DNA of 64,000 nt from Alcaligenes faecalis (GCF_041521385.1 NZ_CP168006.1:3783590-3847589); one strand, 5' to 3'. Shown: positions 8,214 through 16,961, numbered from the stretch's first letter. Made by a program: numbers and translations. The notes: generated from the sequence alone by a model not told the origin.

Positions 8214-9323
8214 ATGGCAACAGGATATATTTGGAACACACTTTACGGCTGGGTCGATACGGGGACAGGCAGTCTTGCTTCGGCCAATCTGGGCGCCCGC
8301 TTACAGCCGATCAGCCACCACTTGGCTCACCCCGATACCAAGCGCCGCTTTCACGAGCTGGTTTGCGCCTCCGGGCAAATTGATCATCTGACCAGCATCC
8401 AGGCCAAGCCTGCGCGCGACAAGGATATTTTGCGTGTGCATACGGCAGAGCATCTGGAAAACATGAAGCGCGTCAGTGCCTTGCCAACCGGCGGCGACAC
8501 GGGCGACGGCATTACCACCATGGGTAATGGCGGCCTTGAAATTGCCATGCTTTCTGCCGGTGGTGCCATTGAGATGGTCAAGAAAGTGGTTAGCCGTGAA
8601 GTCAGCAATGGCTACGCACTGGTGAATCCACCCGGCCACCATGCGCCCCGTGCTGGTGCGATGGGTTTTTGCATTTTCAATAACACCTCAGTAGCGGCGG
8701 CGTATGCCCGCGAAGAGCTAGGTTTGGATCGTGTCGCGATTCTGGATTGGGATGTACACCACGGCAACGGAACTCAGGACATTTGGTGGAATGATCCATC
8801 GGTGCTGACCATTTCTCTGCACCAGCATCTGTGCTTCCCGGCCAATAGCGGTTTCACGACTGAGCGTGGCGAGGGCGAAGGCCTGGGCTACAACCTGAAC
8901 GTCCCACTGCCTCCTGGCGGTGGGAATGCCGCCTACCTCTATGCCATGGAAAAAGTGGTGCTGCCCGCGCTGCACGCCTATAAACCGCAGTTGATTATCG
9001 TGGGCTCGGGCTTTGATGCCAGCATGATGGACCCACTGGCGCGCATGATGGTGACAGCGTCCGGCTTCCGTCAGATGGCGCGTCAAATCATCGACTGCGC
9101 CGAGGAAGTTTGCGAAGGCCGTATTGCCTTTGTGCAGGAAGGGGGTTATAGCCCGCATTACTTGCCATTCTGCGGTCAGGCCGTGATTGAAGAGCTGACT
9201 GGCGTACGCACGTTGGCTGATCCTTACGCGGAATTCCTGGGTGGAATGGGCGGCGATACGCTGCTGGACGCAGAACGTGCTTGCGTGGACGAAGCTGCAA
9301 CCCTGTTGAGCGGCCTGCGTTGA
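8214..9323 (+). CDS. histone-deacetylase-like amidohydrolase (class II HDAC family)
   Basis: 369 residues, the same length as the structurally studied HDAH of Alcaligenaceae strain FB188, and the active-site numbering coincides. Zinc ligands are Asp180 and His182 in DWDVHHGNGTQD and Asp268 in GSGFDAS; the charge-relay histidines are 142-143 in PPGHHAP; Tyr312 lies in QEGGYSPHY. Such enzymes remove acetyl groups from acetylated amines, with acetylpolyamines or acetyl-lysine as likely substrates; the natural substrate is not certain. The ATG follows a GAAAGGAGA ribosome site. It stands alone between two terminator or convergent boundaries, so it is probably monocistronic. Confidence 0.93.
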   Translation: MATGYIWNTLYGWVDTGTGSLASANLGARLQPISHHLAHPDTKRRFHELVCASGQIDHLTSIQAKPARDKDILRVHTAEHLENMKRVSALPTGGDTGDGITTMGNGGLEIAMLSAGGAIEMVKKVVSREVSNGYALVNPPGHHAPRAGAMGFCIFNNTSVAAAYAREELGLDRVAILDWDVHHGNGTQDIWWNDPSVLTISLHQHLCFPANSGFTTERGEGEGLGYNLNVPLPPGGGNAAYLYAMEKVVLPALHAYKPQLIIVGSGFDASMMDPLARMMVTASGFRQMARQIIDCAEEVCEGRIAFVQEGGYSPHYLPFCGQAVIEELTGVRTLADPYAEFLGGMGGDTLLDAERACVDEAATLLSGLR

Positions 9324-9365
9324 CGGCTGATGTGTCAGTTTTGAGCGTTGTTCCGGACCTTGCCC

Positions 9366-10301
9366 TTAGTGGTACAGTCCGGGCACCGCCGCCAGGATCG
9401 CGCCATGCGCATCCGGCACATACCAATGATTCAAAGCCGCTTTAACAGCGGCTTCTGTCCGTCTGGTAAGGCCGAGCTTGCGCAGCAAGGACGTGACATG
9501 CGAATGTACGGTGCGTTCGCTTAAAAACAGGCAGCTTGCAATTTCCCGGTCGGTATAGCCCGTCACCAGCCAGCCCAGCACCTGCATTTCCTTGGCACTG
9601 AGCGCGGCGGGCAAGGGGGCGGGCACCAGTCGCACCAGAACATCGCCCTTGGGAAAACGTTGCGCCTGTAGTCGATAGCTGTGTTTGCCTTCCAGCCAGA
9701 ACGCCTGCAAAGTTGATGTTTCCTGGCCCATGAAGGACAAGGCCTTAGCCAGGGCCGGGCTGAATTGGGATGCATCGGAGAGCATGTCTTCACGCATGAT
9801 CAGGCCACCTGCCTGTGGCACCAAATGCAAGACGATACCGTTTTGCGAGACCATGTTCTGCATGGCCTCTTCCAGCAAGATTTTTGCGCCCAGCGCCAGC
9901 GTGCGGACGTGGCGATTGAAGCAGCCTGCCTGTTGGGAAGAGAAGTGAATCATCCCCAGATACGAATCCCCGCGCTGCAGTTCTACCGTCATCCCATCCT
10001 GAAACCCGCCACGCAGCAGAGCATCGGTATAGATGGCGGTGCTGCGAAAAGGAGGATCCATGGTGTCCGAACATTCGGAAATGGAGGGGGGGAGTAAGTC
10101 GTGAGGAGAGGCTTGCGCCGTAAAACCTGGTGCGTAGATTTGCGGAAAACCCGTTCCCAAGGCAGAGGCGCAGTTCAGGTTATAGCCTTCACAATGCAAT
10201 TCCAGATGGGTACGGCTTTGCGGTGTACAACCCAAAAGCTGCACCGCATCGAAGTGAAACAGGGAACGCAAGGATTGAATACGATCGCAGAGACTCAACA
10301 T
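9366..10301 (-). CDS. LuxR-family transcriptional regulator
   Basis: 311-residue regulator. The C-terminal 60 residues form a LuxR/GerE helix-turn-helix: LSAKEMQVLGWLVTGYTDRE, then SERTVHSHVTSLLRKLGLTRR. The first 230 residues are not a response-regulator receiver domain and resemble a GAF- or PAS-like sensory module, but I cannot name the ligand. I start at ATG 10301; a TTG at 10340 would add 13 residues. It converges on the deacetylase gene from the opposite strand, and its upstream region holds the sodA terminator, so it has its own promoter between about 10302 and 10423. Confidence 0.75.
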   Translation of the reverse strand: MLSLCDRIQSLRSLFHFDAVQLLGCTPQSRTHLELHCEGYNLNCASALGTGFPQIYAPGFTAQASPHDLLPPSISECSDTMDPPFRSTAIYTDALLRGGFQDGMTVELQRGDSYLGMIHFSSQQAGCFNRHVRTLALGAKILLEEAMQNMVSQNGIVLHLVPQAGGLIMREDMLSDASQFSPALAKALSFMGQETSTLQAFWLEGKHSYRLQAQRFPKGDVLVRLVPAPLPAALSAKEMQVLGWLVTGYTDREIASCLFLSERTVHSHVTSLLRKLGLTRRTEAAVKAALNHWYVPDAHGAILAAVPGLYH

Positions 10302-10423
10302 GGCGGGACCTGAGGACGAGTGTGGTAAGGGCGCTAACAATCAACATAGCGTTTGGTGATGGAGAGCGCAATTGGGCCAAACCCAGGCGTGGATGCGGGA
10401 CGGTGTATGGATGTGCTCCCAAA

Positions 10424-10450
10424 GTAAAAACCCTCCGAACGTGGAGGGTT
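10424..10450 (-). terminator. terminator after sodA
   Basis: AACCCTCC (10429-10436) and GGAGGGTT (10443-10450) form an 8-bp stem. Read on the minus strand it is followed by TTTTTAC, a standard Rho-independent end for the sodA transcript. Confidence 0.8.
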
Positions 10451-10550
10451 GCTTGGGAAGGGCGACAGGCCAAAGCGTCTGACGCCACCTATCTCCGAGT
10501 AGGGTGATAGGGTTAAGGCAGCTTGTCAAACAACATGCTGTAAAACTGCC

Positions 10551-11162
10551 TTATTTAACGGCTTCCAGATATCGTCTCAGCACTTCGGGCCAATTGATTA
10601 CATTGAAGAAAGCCGCAATGTATTCAGGTCGACGGTTCTGATACTTCAGGTAGTAGGCATGCTCCCACACGTCCAGGCCCAGAATGGGTGTGTTGCCGTG
10701 CATCAGTGGGCTGTCCTGATTGCCGGTGCTCTCTACCACCAGCTTCTTTTCTGGCGTCACACTCAGCCAGGCCCAGCCACTGCCAAAGCGTGAAATCGCC
10801 GCTTTGGTAAAGGCGTCCTTGAATTTCTCGAAGCCGCCCAGATCCCGGTCTATGGCATGGGCCAGATCCTTGGGCACGCTGGTATCGGCATCGGGCGTCA
10901 TGACGGTCCAGAACAAGCTATGGTTGGCATGACCGCCGCCATTGTTGCGCACCACATTGCGCACGGACTCGGGCAGTTTGTCCAGCCCGGTAACCAGCTC
11001 ATCAATAGGCGGACTGGGCAAGTTGGCCGCTTCCAGTGCCGCATTCAGATTGTTGATATAGGTCTGATGATGTTTGCTGTAGTGGATCTCCATAGTCTGG
11101 GTGTCGATATGAGGTTCCAGAGCATGGTAGGCATAAGGCAGGGCAGGTAAGGTGTAAGACAA
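10551..11162 (-). CDS. sodA: superoxide dismutase, manganese type
   Basis: 203-residue Fe/Mn superoxide dismutase that converts superoxide to peroxide and oxygen. Metal ligands are His27, His81, Asp164 ([10 protein letters not shown]) and His168. [11 protein letters not shown] and NQDSPLM are the manganese-type variants of the family motifs, so I call it SodA. The N-terminus [12 protein letters not shown] matches E. coli SodA if translation begins at TTG 11162, six bases after GAGGAG; a GTG one codon earlier is less well spaced. It follows orfX and a Fur box, the same arrangement as the iron-repressed sodA operon of Pseudomonas aeruginosa, so it likely replaces an iron enzyme under iron starvation. 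Confidence 0.92.
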   Translation of the reverse strand: MSYTLPALPYAYHALEPHIDTQTMEIHYSKHHQTYINNLNAALEAANLPSPPIDELVTGLDKLPESVRNVVRNNGGGHANHSLFWTVMTPDADTSVPKDLAHAIDRDLGGFEKFKDAFTKAAISRFGSGWAWLSVTPEKKLVVESTGNQDSPLMHGNTPILGLDVWEHAYYLKYQNRRPEYIAAFFNVINWPEVLRRYLEAVK

Positions 11163-11216
11163 CACGCACTCCTCGATAAACCCCAGGCTGGTTGCGCCTG
11201 GGGGACAGAATGAAAC

Positions 11217-11696
11217 TTAATGAGAAAAAGAGCGTTCCTGCGGGCTGACTGCCCCTAAGAACAGGGCAGAGCAGGTAGGGACATGATGGGGATAGCGGCG
11301 TGCATAGCGCGCCAGCTCGACATAGGTGCGTCGGCTATGTTGCCAGGCGGCCATACGCCAATCATCGGCCAGGTGCGTGTTGGCTGCCGCGCAGCACAAG
11401 GTTTCATGTGCGGTACACAGGTGCAGGCCCTGCTCGTCGCTTTGCCCCAATTGTTCGCAGGCATCGGCCAGATTCAAATGGGCAATGACCCAGGCGGCAA
11501 TGGTGGCGTCGGCCCCTTCACAAGAGCCAAACAGCAGCGGTTTTACATACGCGCGCGCCTGTTGGTAGTGCGCGATGGCATCGGTGTAATTGTGGGATTG
11601 AAAGGCCTGGTTTCCCTGTGTGATCAAACTGCGCCAGGAGGCCAGTTCGTCGCGTTGGGTGAGAGCGTGTTGGGGCTGTTGGGCGAGTGTCTGCAT
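11217..11696 (-). CDS. TPR-like helical protein of the sodA operon (orfX type)
   Basis: 159-residue, helix-rich soluble protein with a tetratricopeptide-like stretch (GNQAFQSHNYTDAIAHYQQA) near residue 30, followed by a cysteine-containing helical part. Its position directly upstream of sodA, behind a Fur box, corresponds to the uncharacterised orf between fumC and sodA in Pseudomonas aeruginosa; here the fagA and fumC members are absent. Start is ATG 11696 with AGGAG six bases before it. A role in manganese or iron handling or in SodA maturation is a guess from context only. Confidence 0.7.
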   Translation of the reverse strand: MQTLAQQPQHALTQRDELASWRSLITQGNQAFQSHNYTDAIAHYQQARAYVKPLLFGSCEGADATIAAWVIAHLNLADACEQLGQSDEQGLHLCTAHETLCCAAANTHLADDWRMAAWQHSRRTYVELARYARRYPHHVPTCSALFLGAVSPQERSFSH

Positions 11697-11737
11697 GCAT
11701 TGCTCCTGATAAAAGGTAGCGCATCAATAATGAATTT

Positions 11738-11756
11738 AATGATAATGATTTGCATT
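11738..11756 (-). promoter_or_regulatory. Fur box upstream of orfX-sodA
   Basis: AATGATAATGATTTGCATT matches the 19-bp Fur consensus AATGATAATNATTATCATT at 16 of 18 informative positions. It lies about 42 bases before the orfX start, where it would overlap the promoter. Iron-loaded Fur should repress the operon. Confidence 0.85.
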
Positions 11757-11940
11757 TATATTATCAAGAAAATCGAAAAAGCAAATCGTAAGCAGATCAA
11801 ACGCCAGCCGGAAAGAGGCAGGAAAAGGCCTTTGAAACCAGTAGTGATGCGGCTTTGCAGGCTTGGTAGACGTACTTAGGTGTATACCCTGTAGCGTCAA
11901 TATGCTTGTTTCAGATCAAACCCAAGTTGGCTGCATAGAA

Positions 11941-11974
11941 GAAAAAAGGCTGAAAGCCCGGGAGCTTTCAGCCT
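11941..11974 (-). terminator. terminator after the PPC-repeat gene
   Basis: AGGCTGAAAGC (11947-11957) pairs with GCTTTCAGCCT (11964-11974); on the minus strand it is followed by TTTTTTC. Together with the Fur region it fills the 302-base gap 11697-11998, where I see no gene. Confidence 0.85.
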
Positions 11975-11998
11975 GGATATTCGCTTGTCGGAATCGTC

Positions 11999-13429
11999 TT
12001 AACGACGTTTTACCGACAACTCATAGTCCATATCCTGCTCGTAGCTGCCCAAGGACATGGCTTTGATTTCATACTCGCCGGCTTCCAGTTGGACTTCCAG
12101 GCGTGCGTTCATGTCGCCGCCGCTATCATCGTCTTCGGCAACAGTTTGACCGTCTTTACGCAGCACCAGGTAGGTGTCGAAGATAGGCGAGGTCATGTCA
12201 ATGACGTAGCTGCCAGGCTGACGTACGGTCAACTGGTAGCTGTCGCTGGTGATGCCTTGCAGCATCAGAGCCTGGCGAGGCTCACCCACACGGATGGTAC
12301 CGCCGCCGGCATTGGCAGGGACTTCATCTGCCGAGGCGGACAGGGCAAATAAACCGGCTTGATTAGAGCCAGAGATCTTCACCTGGTGTTCTCCTGCCGC
12401 CAGTACGCCACGGACGCGTTGCTGGCCGGCTTCATCCCCGTATTGGTTGGCACTGGTGGAATCCACTTCCATGGTGGCCTGGAAGCCTTGGGCGTCCATT
12501 CGCACTGTGACCAGCTTGGGCTCGGGCAAGGTGAAGCTGTAGGTTTGGGTCTCACCGGTAAACAAACCGCTTTTGCCTTCGCCGTCCAGCACCAGCGTAT
12601 CGCCATTTTTCAGATCGACTTCACCTGTCATGTCCTCCGGCTTGATCTGCAGCGAGAAGCCACCCTGGAAGTTTTGTGAACCCATGGCCGAGCTGGTCTG
12701 CACAATGTATTCACCGGCTTTCAGGTAAACCTGTAGGCGTGCATCGGTGCCACCACCGTTGTCATCGTCCGAAGCCAGTTCCATGCCGCGACGATCCATC
12801 AATGTCAGATAGGCGTCCAGGCTGTTTTGCTCAGCCTTCATGGCCAAGCTGTACAAGCCGTCCTTGTCAATATTCAAGCGGTAGCGTTTTTGGCCACCCA
12901 AGGCCCAGTCATGAATGGTCTGATCGGGGGTCAAGGGCTCGCCTGTGTAGGCTTTCAGGGTGTTGACAGCGACCTGGAACGGGCCAAAGGAGCTGGTATT
13001 GAAACCGCTGACAACCACTTGGTAGGTGTCGTTGAAATCCGCCTTGAAGCCCAGTGTGGTGGCTTGATCCTTGGTTTCGCTCTCTGGGCAATCCTCACAA
13101 CGCTGGGTGCGTGTTACCAGCTCGCCGTTGCGCAGCACGGTGATTTGAGGGCGCAAGGGGCCGGTGACGCTGATCTTGATAAGTTGACCGGCTTCGGCTT
13201 TTACATCAAACAGGCTGCTGCGCACGCCATCGCTCAGATTCAAAAAGCTTTTGCTGGTTAGTTCGCCAGAGACGGATTGGCCTAATACCAGGGGTTGGGC
13301 AGCACCGAGGGTGCTGGGGGCGCTGACTGGGCCGCTTGCCGGCACAGGTACGTTTTTGGCGTAATAAATAGCGCCACCGGCGCCGATGGCCACGCCCAAC
13401 AGGGCGGCAAGTAAGGTAGTTGGCTTCAT
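11999..13429 (-). CDS. exported protein with pre-peptidase C-terminal (PPC) domains
   Basis: 476 residues with an N-terminal hydrophobic segment (LLAALLGVAIGAGGAIYYA) that is a signal anchor or signal peptide. Several beta-rich PPC-like modules follow. Two are clear: one with LDAYLTLMDRRG then SDDDNGGG-DARLQVYLKAGEY (about residues 205-250), and a C-terminal copy with FDTYLVLRKDG then EDDDSGGDMNARLEVQLEAGEY (about 415-460). PPC domains are usually attached to secreted proteases, yet no protease domain is present. A Cys-containing CEDCPE loop lies near residue 112. Probably a periplasmic or membrane-anchored structural or binding protein; function unknown. Its own terminator follows. Confidence 0.72.
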   Translation of the reverse strand: MKPTTLLAALLGVAIGAGGAIYYAKNVPVPASGPVSAPSTLGAAQPLVLGQSVSGELTSKSFLNLSDGVRSSLFDVKAEAGQLIKISVTGPLRPQITVLRNGELVTRTQRCEDCPESETKDQATTLGFKADFNDTYQVVVSGFNTSSFGPFQVAVNTLKAYTGEPLTPDQTIHDWALGGQKRYRLNIDKDGLYSLAMKAEQNSLDAYLTLMDRRGMELASDDDNGGGTDARLQVYLKAGEYIVQTSSAMGSQNFQGGFSLQIKPEDMTGEVDLKNGDTLVLDGEGKSGLFTGETQTYSFTLPEPKLVTVRMDAQGFQATMEVDSTSANQYGDEAGQQRVRGVLAAGEHQVKISGSNQAGLFALSASADEVPANAGGGTIRVGEPRQALMLQGITSDSYQLTVRQPGSYVIDMTSPIFDTYLVLRKDGQTVAEDDDSGGDMNARLEVQLEAGEYEIKAMSLGSYEQDMDYELSVKRR

Positions 13430-13671
13430 GATCTCTGAAGGGTAGCTAAAAGTAAGGCGCCGATAAGCCGGCGACTGTCAGCGAGCGATTGTACTGGAGC
13501 TGAGAGAGTCAGCACATACTATTGAAACAAGATGCAACACCCAAGGCCCGGTTTCCGAATTTGCTCCTGGGGTATGGATCAATCACTGGATTCGCTTGTT
13601 GGTTCGGCTTCGTCCCGGGGAGCTGGGCTGTGTTCATGAACTTTGTTACATTTTTGGAGTTTGATTCAACC

Positions 13672-15594
13672 TTACGGTTGTACATACGGGTGGGCGATAA
13701 AGACGGGAGCCTCGCTAAAGGACCGTCCCCCTTGCGGTGGTGGGGCTTGAGTCAGGGCGACTTGCACCCATTTGCCGTGACGGCGCTCCAGTAGTCGGTA
13801 GCGTTGCTCGGGACCGACTGGGCGACTGGCAAGGAACAAGGTGCCGTTCAGTCTGTACAGCGTTGGTTGAGAGGCAGACTGCGTGTCCACTTCCAGTTCC
13901 TGTCCCTGATCAAGCAGCACAATGGCGCCGCCAGAGCTCTTCTGAACCGCCACAACGACGCGGTCTTTTTCATCCAGGCTAAGCGCAGGCGCCCCTACAT
14001 AGCGCAAGCCCAGGTTGTTGGGGCCTGCCCAGCCTTGCTTGCTGTCTTGTGCCAGGCGCTGCAACTGCTGGCTTTGGCGGTCGCGCATGTACAGTTCAAT
14101 ATGCCCTTGGGCATTCAGGATAGACGCCAGTCCACCACTAATGGGAGGAACGGGAACCGGTTGCCAGGCCTGCCAAGTCAAGTCGCTTTGCTGATAAGCC
14201 TGGAAGAGCTGGCCCTGCAGAGTGCTGGCAAATATATGGAGGCGTCCCTGCTTATCCAGGTTCAGAGTGGCGGGGTAGGTGGCCTCTGCCAATACTGGCA
14301 GTGCTTGCCAGGTACTCCAGCGGTAGTCAGGCGGGCGGGCGGCGCTCCAATAAAAGCGGCCATCGGTTCCCATGGCCACAGCCTGACTGTCACGGCGGCT
14401 GACCACGGGCGTGTGCAATATACGGGGGCCGGGTATGCTCTGCCAGGCCAGCCAGTCATCTCCATCGGGGGAGCGGCTGAACCAGACTTGTCCGGTGGCA
14501 TCACGGGCAAACAGGCCGGGGCTTCCATCTGTGTATTGAAAGGCGCTCAAGATATCGGCGGTGCGTCCGCCCAAGCTCATCCAGCGTTGCTCTTGCACAT
14601 CCCATTGATTGATGGCGTCGTTCTGTTCGCCCGATGCGAAAAAGCTGAGCCTGCCTTCGCTGTCACTCAAGAGGCTGGCGGGGTAGTCCGCGCGGCTGGT
14701 GTAGTAACTGCGCTGTACCCATGCAGCGGCGGGGCCAGCGGGTTCCTGACACACGGCGGGGCCTTTGCACGCATGTTGATCGTGCCAGGCGTAGCGCCGG
14801 AAAATCTCGGTTTTAGTGTGAATTTCATCCAAGGTTAGATTACGGGCCTGTTCTTGAATGGGGTAGTCCACATAGCCAATTTGCGCGTAATTGCCGGGGG
14901 CAGCCAGCATGGCCTCCCGAACCAGACGGGCGCTGGCGATATGGTCCGGATGTCCGTGTCCGGTACAGCGCCAGCACAGTTGGGTGTAAGGCACGGGATT
15001 GGTGTCATCCAGATAGCGAATGCTGGTAGGCCGATACAGCCGTATCAAAGCGACCAGTGTTTGAACCAGTTGCTCGCGGCTCAGTGTTTGTTGCGGGCTA
15101 TCCAGTGTTTGGACTGTTTGGCCTGGGACTGATTCTGCGCGACTTAACGGAGTCAGGCTTCCCCAGCCTGGGCCCAGCCAAGGGTCTTGCAGGCGCAAAT
15201 GGCTCAGTTGAATGCCCGGTCTGGCTTGCAGGCTGAATTGTGTGATCGACGCACTGCCGATCATGACGCGAGTTTGCTGCCATTCATTGACCAGCCCAGC
15301 CATATAGGCATAGGCGGCACGTACTCCTTGTTCGCGGCTGTACATATATTCCAGTCCGCCTTTGCGTTCGCTGGCAGTCAGATACAGAACCTGCATGCAG
15401 GCACCGGCCTGGATAGAGTGGGACAGGTCTGGGTTCATGAACAGCAGGTCGTCGTCCATATGGCCAACGACAACCAGATCACGGCTGCCATGACAGGCAT
15501 CAGTGGCCTGGGCAGAAAACGGCAGGAGCAAAGCACTCAGCCCGCCAAGCAGAATGCGTTTCAAGAAGAGGCCAGCCAGATAGGCAAGAGACAT
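13672..15594 (-). CDS. secreted PIG-L/LmbE deacetylase with C-terminal repeat (propeller-like) region
   Basis: 640 residues. A signal peptide (ILLGGLSALLLPFSAQA) precedes a PIG-L deacetylase domain of about 260 residues. Its zinc motif reads VGHMDDDLLFMNPD, and the second metal/active-site motif is GHGHPDHIASARLV. The family removes acetyl groups from N-acetylglucosamine-type sugars. Residues about 310-640 contain repeated blocks with W and FxxG patterns (LSFFASGEQND, GLFARDATGQVWFSRS, LHIFASTLQGQLFQAYQ), which look like a lectin-type beta-propeller. It is most likely a surface or periplasmic enzyme that binds and deacetylates a glycan. Substrate unknown. Confidence 0.78.
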   Translation of the reverse strand: MSLAYLAGLFLKRILLGGLSALLLPFSAQATDACHGSRDLVVVGHMDDDLLFMNPDLSHSIQAGACMQVLYLTASERKGGLEYMYSREQGVRAAYAYMAGLVNEWQQTRVMIGSASITQFSLQARPGIQLSHLRLQDPWLGPGWGSLTPLSRAESVPGQTVQTLDSPQQTLSREQLVQTLVALIRLYRPTSIRYLDDTNPVPYTQLCWRCTGHGHPDHIASARLVREAMLAAPGNYAQIGYVDYPIQEQARNLTLDEIHTKTEIFRRYAWHDQHACKGPAVCQEPAGPAAAWVQRSYYTSRADYPASLLSDSEGRLSFFASGEQNDAINQWDVQEQRWMSLGGRTADILSAFQYTDGSPGLFARDATGQVWFSRSPDGDDWLAWQSIPGPRILHTPVVSRRDSQAVAMGTDGRFYWSAARPPDYRWSTWQALPVLAEATYPATLNLDKQGRLHIFASTLQGQLFQAYQQSDLTWQAWQPVPVPPISGGLASILNAQGHIELYMRDRQSQQLQRLAQDSKQGWAGPNNLGLRYVGAPALSLDEKDRVVVAVQKSSGGAIVLLDQGQELEVDTQSASQPTLYRLNGTLFLASRPVGPEQRYRLLERRHGKWVQVALTQAPPPQGGRSFSEAPVFIAHPYVQP

Positions 15595-15640
15595 GGGAAT
15601 GAGTGCGCGGCATGAACAAGGATCAGAACGATCCGTCCCG

Positions 15641-15691
15641 CGTTGCTTGCAGAGGGGGCAAGCAACGTGCCTGCTTAGTATAAGCAGGCAC
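15641..15691 (-). other. two adjacent perfect hairpins upstream of the PIG-L gene
   Basis: CGTTGCTTGC/GCAAGCAACG (15641-15650 and 15658-15667) and GTGCCTGCTTA/TAAGCAGGCAC (15667-15677 and 15681-15691) are perfect 10- and 11-bp stems sharing one base. They lie between nnrS and the deacetylase gene on the minus strand. Neither has a T-tract on that strand, so they may be a leader structure or weak terminators. Confidence 0.6.
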
Positions 15692-15760
15692 TGTCTGGTA
15701 GCAAATAAAGATAAATGGCGCCGGTGGCTTGGCTTTTAAAGTGTGGCGCCGATGCTGCGG

Positions 15761-16924
15761 TCAGTTCAGCCGGGGACGAATCAACATGGGAGCAAACTGA
15801 TGCAGGTAATTGAGCATGGCCAGAATCCAGCACAGGCCAGAGACATGCAGCAAAGGCAGGCTCCAACTGCTGGGGATCAGGGCCAGCAAGCGCAAGACAC
15901 AGGCGGCAATCAGGAAACCGTAGCTCAGCACGACTTTGGGTGTGGCCCGTAAGGGGCGACCCAAATGACCCAGAGCGGTACGGGTCAGCATACCGATAAT
16001 CATGACACTAAAACCTGCTAAACCCACAATATGCACCGGCCAGGCAGCGCGTAGAATCCAGCCTGCTTCATAGGCGGCAGCACTGAGCAAGCCGATAGCC
16101 AGACCGGCATAGCCCAGATACAGAATCCACAGCAGGGGCGTGTTGCGGCTAGCCCAGGGTTTCCAGCGCACCCACTGAAAGCAGGCAATCAAGCCCAAGG
16201 CAGCCAGAACCATTGCCAAAGCCCAGCGCCAGGGGCTAAGTGCCAAGGCAATGGCGATGGCGCTCAAGCCCATTTGCCAATGACCGCTACGCGTTTGAGC
16301 AGGCAAGCTCAAGCCCGGCAAGGCGCGCATGGCAAAGAAGGGGATGATGCGGCGAGCAATCAGCAAAGTGATCAAACCCATGGTCCAGAAGCCGCTGTAG
16401 AAGTAGGGCATGGGATCTTGCCCTTGCAACAGGCTGTACATGAACAGGGCATGGCTCAGGCCCAAGGCCAGCATGGCCAGGGGGATGCCGTAATTGCGCT
16501 TGTTGCGCGCGATTAGAATAACGCGGGCCAGTTCAGCAGCGGCAACCGCAAAGAACAAGGCATCCAGCAGCAAGGCGGCGATCAAGCCGTTGGGGAACAG
16601 CAGGCTGAAACGCGCCAGAATCCAGATTAAACACAAAGCCCCCAACGAGGAGCCACGCAAGGTGGCTTGCCCCGTCCAGGTCGCGCTGGCCGTTAGTAAA
16701 AACCCCACGGCAATGGTGCCGATAAAGGCCCAGAGCATTTCATGAGCATGCCAGTACAGGGAGGGGATGGCTGCATTGGCCAGCCAGCCGGGCGCATAGA
16801 GCCAGAGTGCAATGCTGGCCGCACCCCAAAGCGTGGCTAAAAGATAGAGGGGTCGAAACCCCAGTTCCAGGAATGCGCGCCATTCTGGGCGGGTAGAGAC
16901 GGGGGAGGCAGTGAAAGGAGTCAT
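15761..16924 (-). CDS. nnrS: NnrS family membrane protein
   Basis: 387-residue polytopic protein with about twelve hydrophobic helices. Family features include the N-terminal FRPLYLLATLWG, SLYWHAHEMLWAF (conserved WHxHE), and helix-embedded histidines in HIVGLAGFSVMIIGMLTRTALGHLGR. NnrS proteins are haem- and copper-containing and protect cells against nitrosative stress. An almost perfect NsrR palindrome lies 15 bases before the start codon, so induction by nitric oxide is expected. It appears monocistronic; no nitrite or nitric-oxide reductase genes are in the window. Confidence 0.9.
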   Translation of the reverse strand: MTPFTASPVSTRPEWRAFLELGFRPLYLLATLWGAASIALWLYAPGWLANAAIPSLYWHAHEMLWAFIGTIAVGFLLTASATWTGQATLRGSSLGALCLIWILARFSLLFPNGLIAALLLDALFFAVAAAELARVILIARNKRNYGIPLAMLALGLSHALFMYSLLQGQDPMPYFYSGFWTMGLITLLIARRIIPFFAMRALPGLSLPAQTRSGHWQMGLSAIAIALALSPWRWALAMVLAALGLIACFQWVRWKPWASRNTPLLWILYLGYAGLAIGLLSAAAYEAGWILRAAWPVHIVGLAGFSVMIIGMLTRTALGHLGRPLRATPKVVLSYGFLIAACVLRLLALIPSSWSLPLLHVSGLCWILAMLNYLHQFAPMLIRPRLN

Positions 16925-16938
16925 GGCAGATCAGTTAA

Positions 16939-16961
16939 AAGATGTATTTTAAATATATCTT
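16939..16961 (-). promoter_or_regulatory. NsrR operator before nnrS
   Basis: The 23-base site is AAGATGTATTT-TA-AATATATCTT. It differs from the consensus AAGATGCATTTTAAATGCATCTT at three positions and is close to a true palindrome. Its position overlapping the nnrS promoter region predicts repression by the nitric-oxide-sensing regulator NsrR. Confidence 0.85.

Noticed and set aside
10452..10550. Possible structured RNA between sodA and its terminator
   Set aside because: The minus-strand segment has GC-rich short complementarities, but I could not match it to a known riboswitch core; it is probably just the sodA 3' untranslated region.
13522..13794. 90-codon plus-strand frame between the PPC gene and the PIG-L gene
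   Set aside because: Overlaps the PIG-L 3' end on the other strand and lacks a ribosome site and family features.
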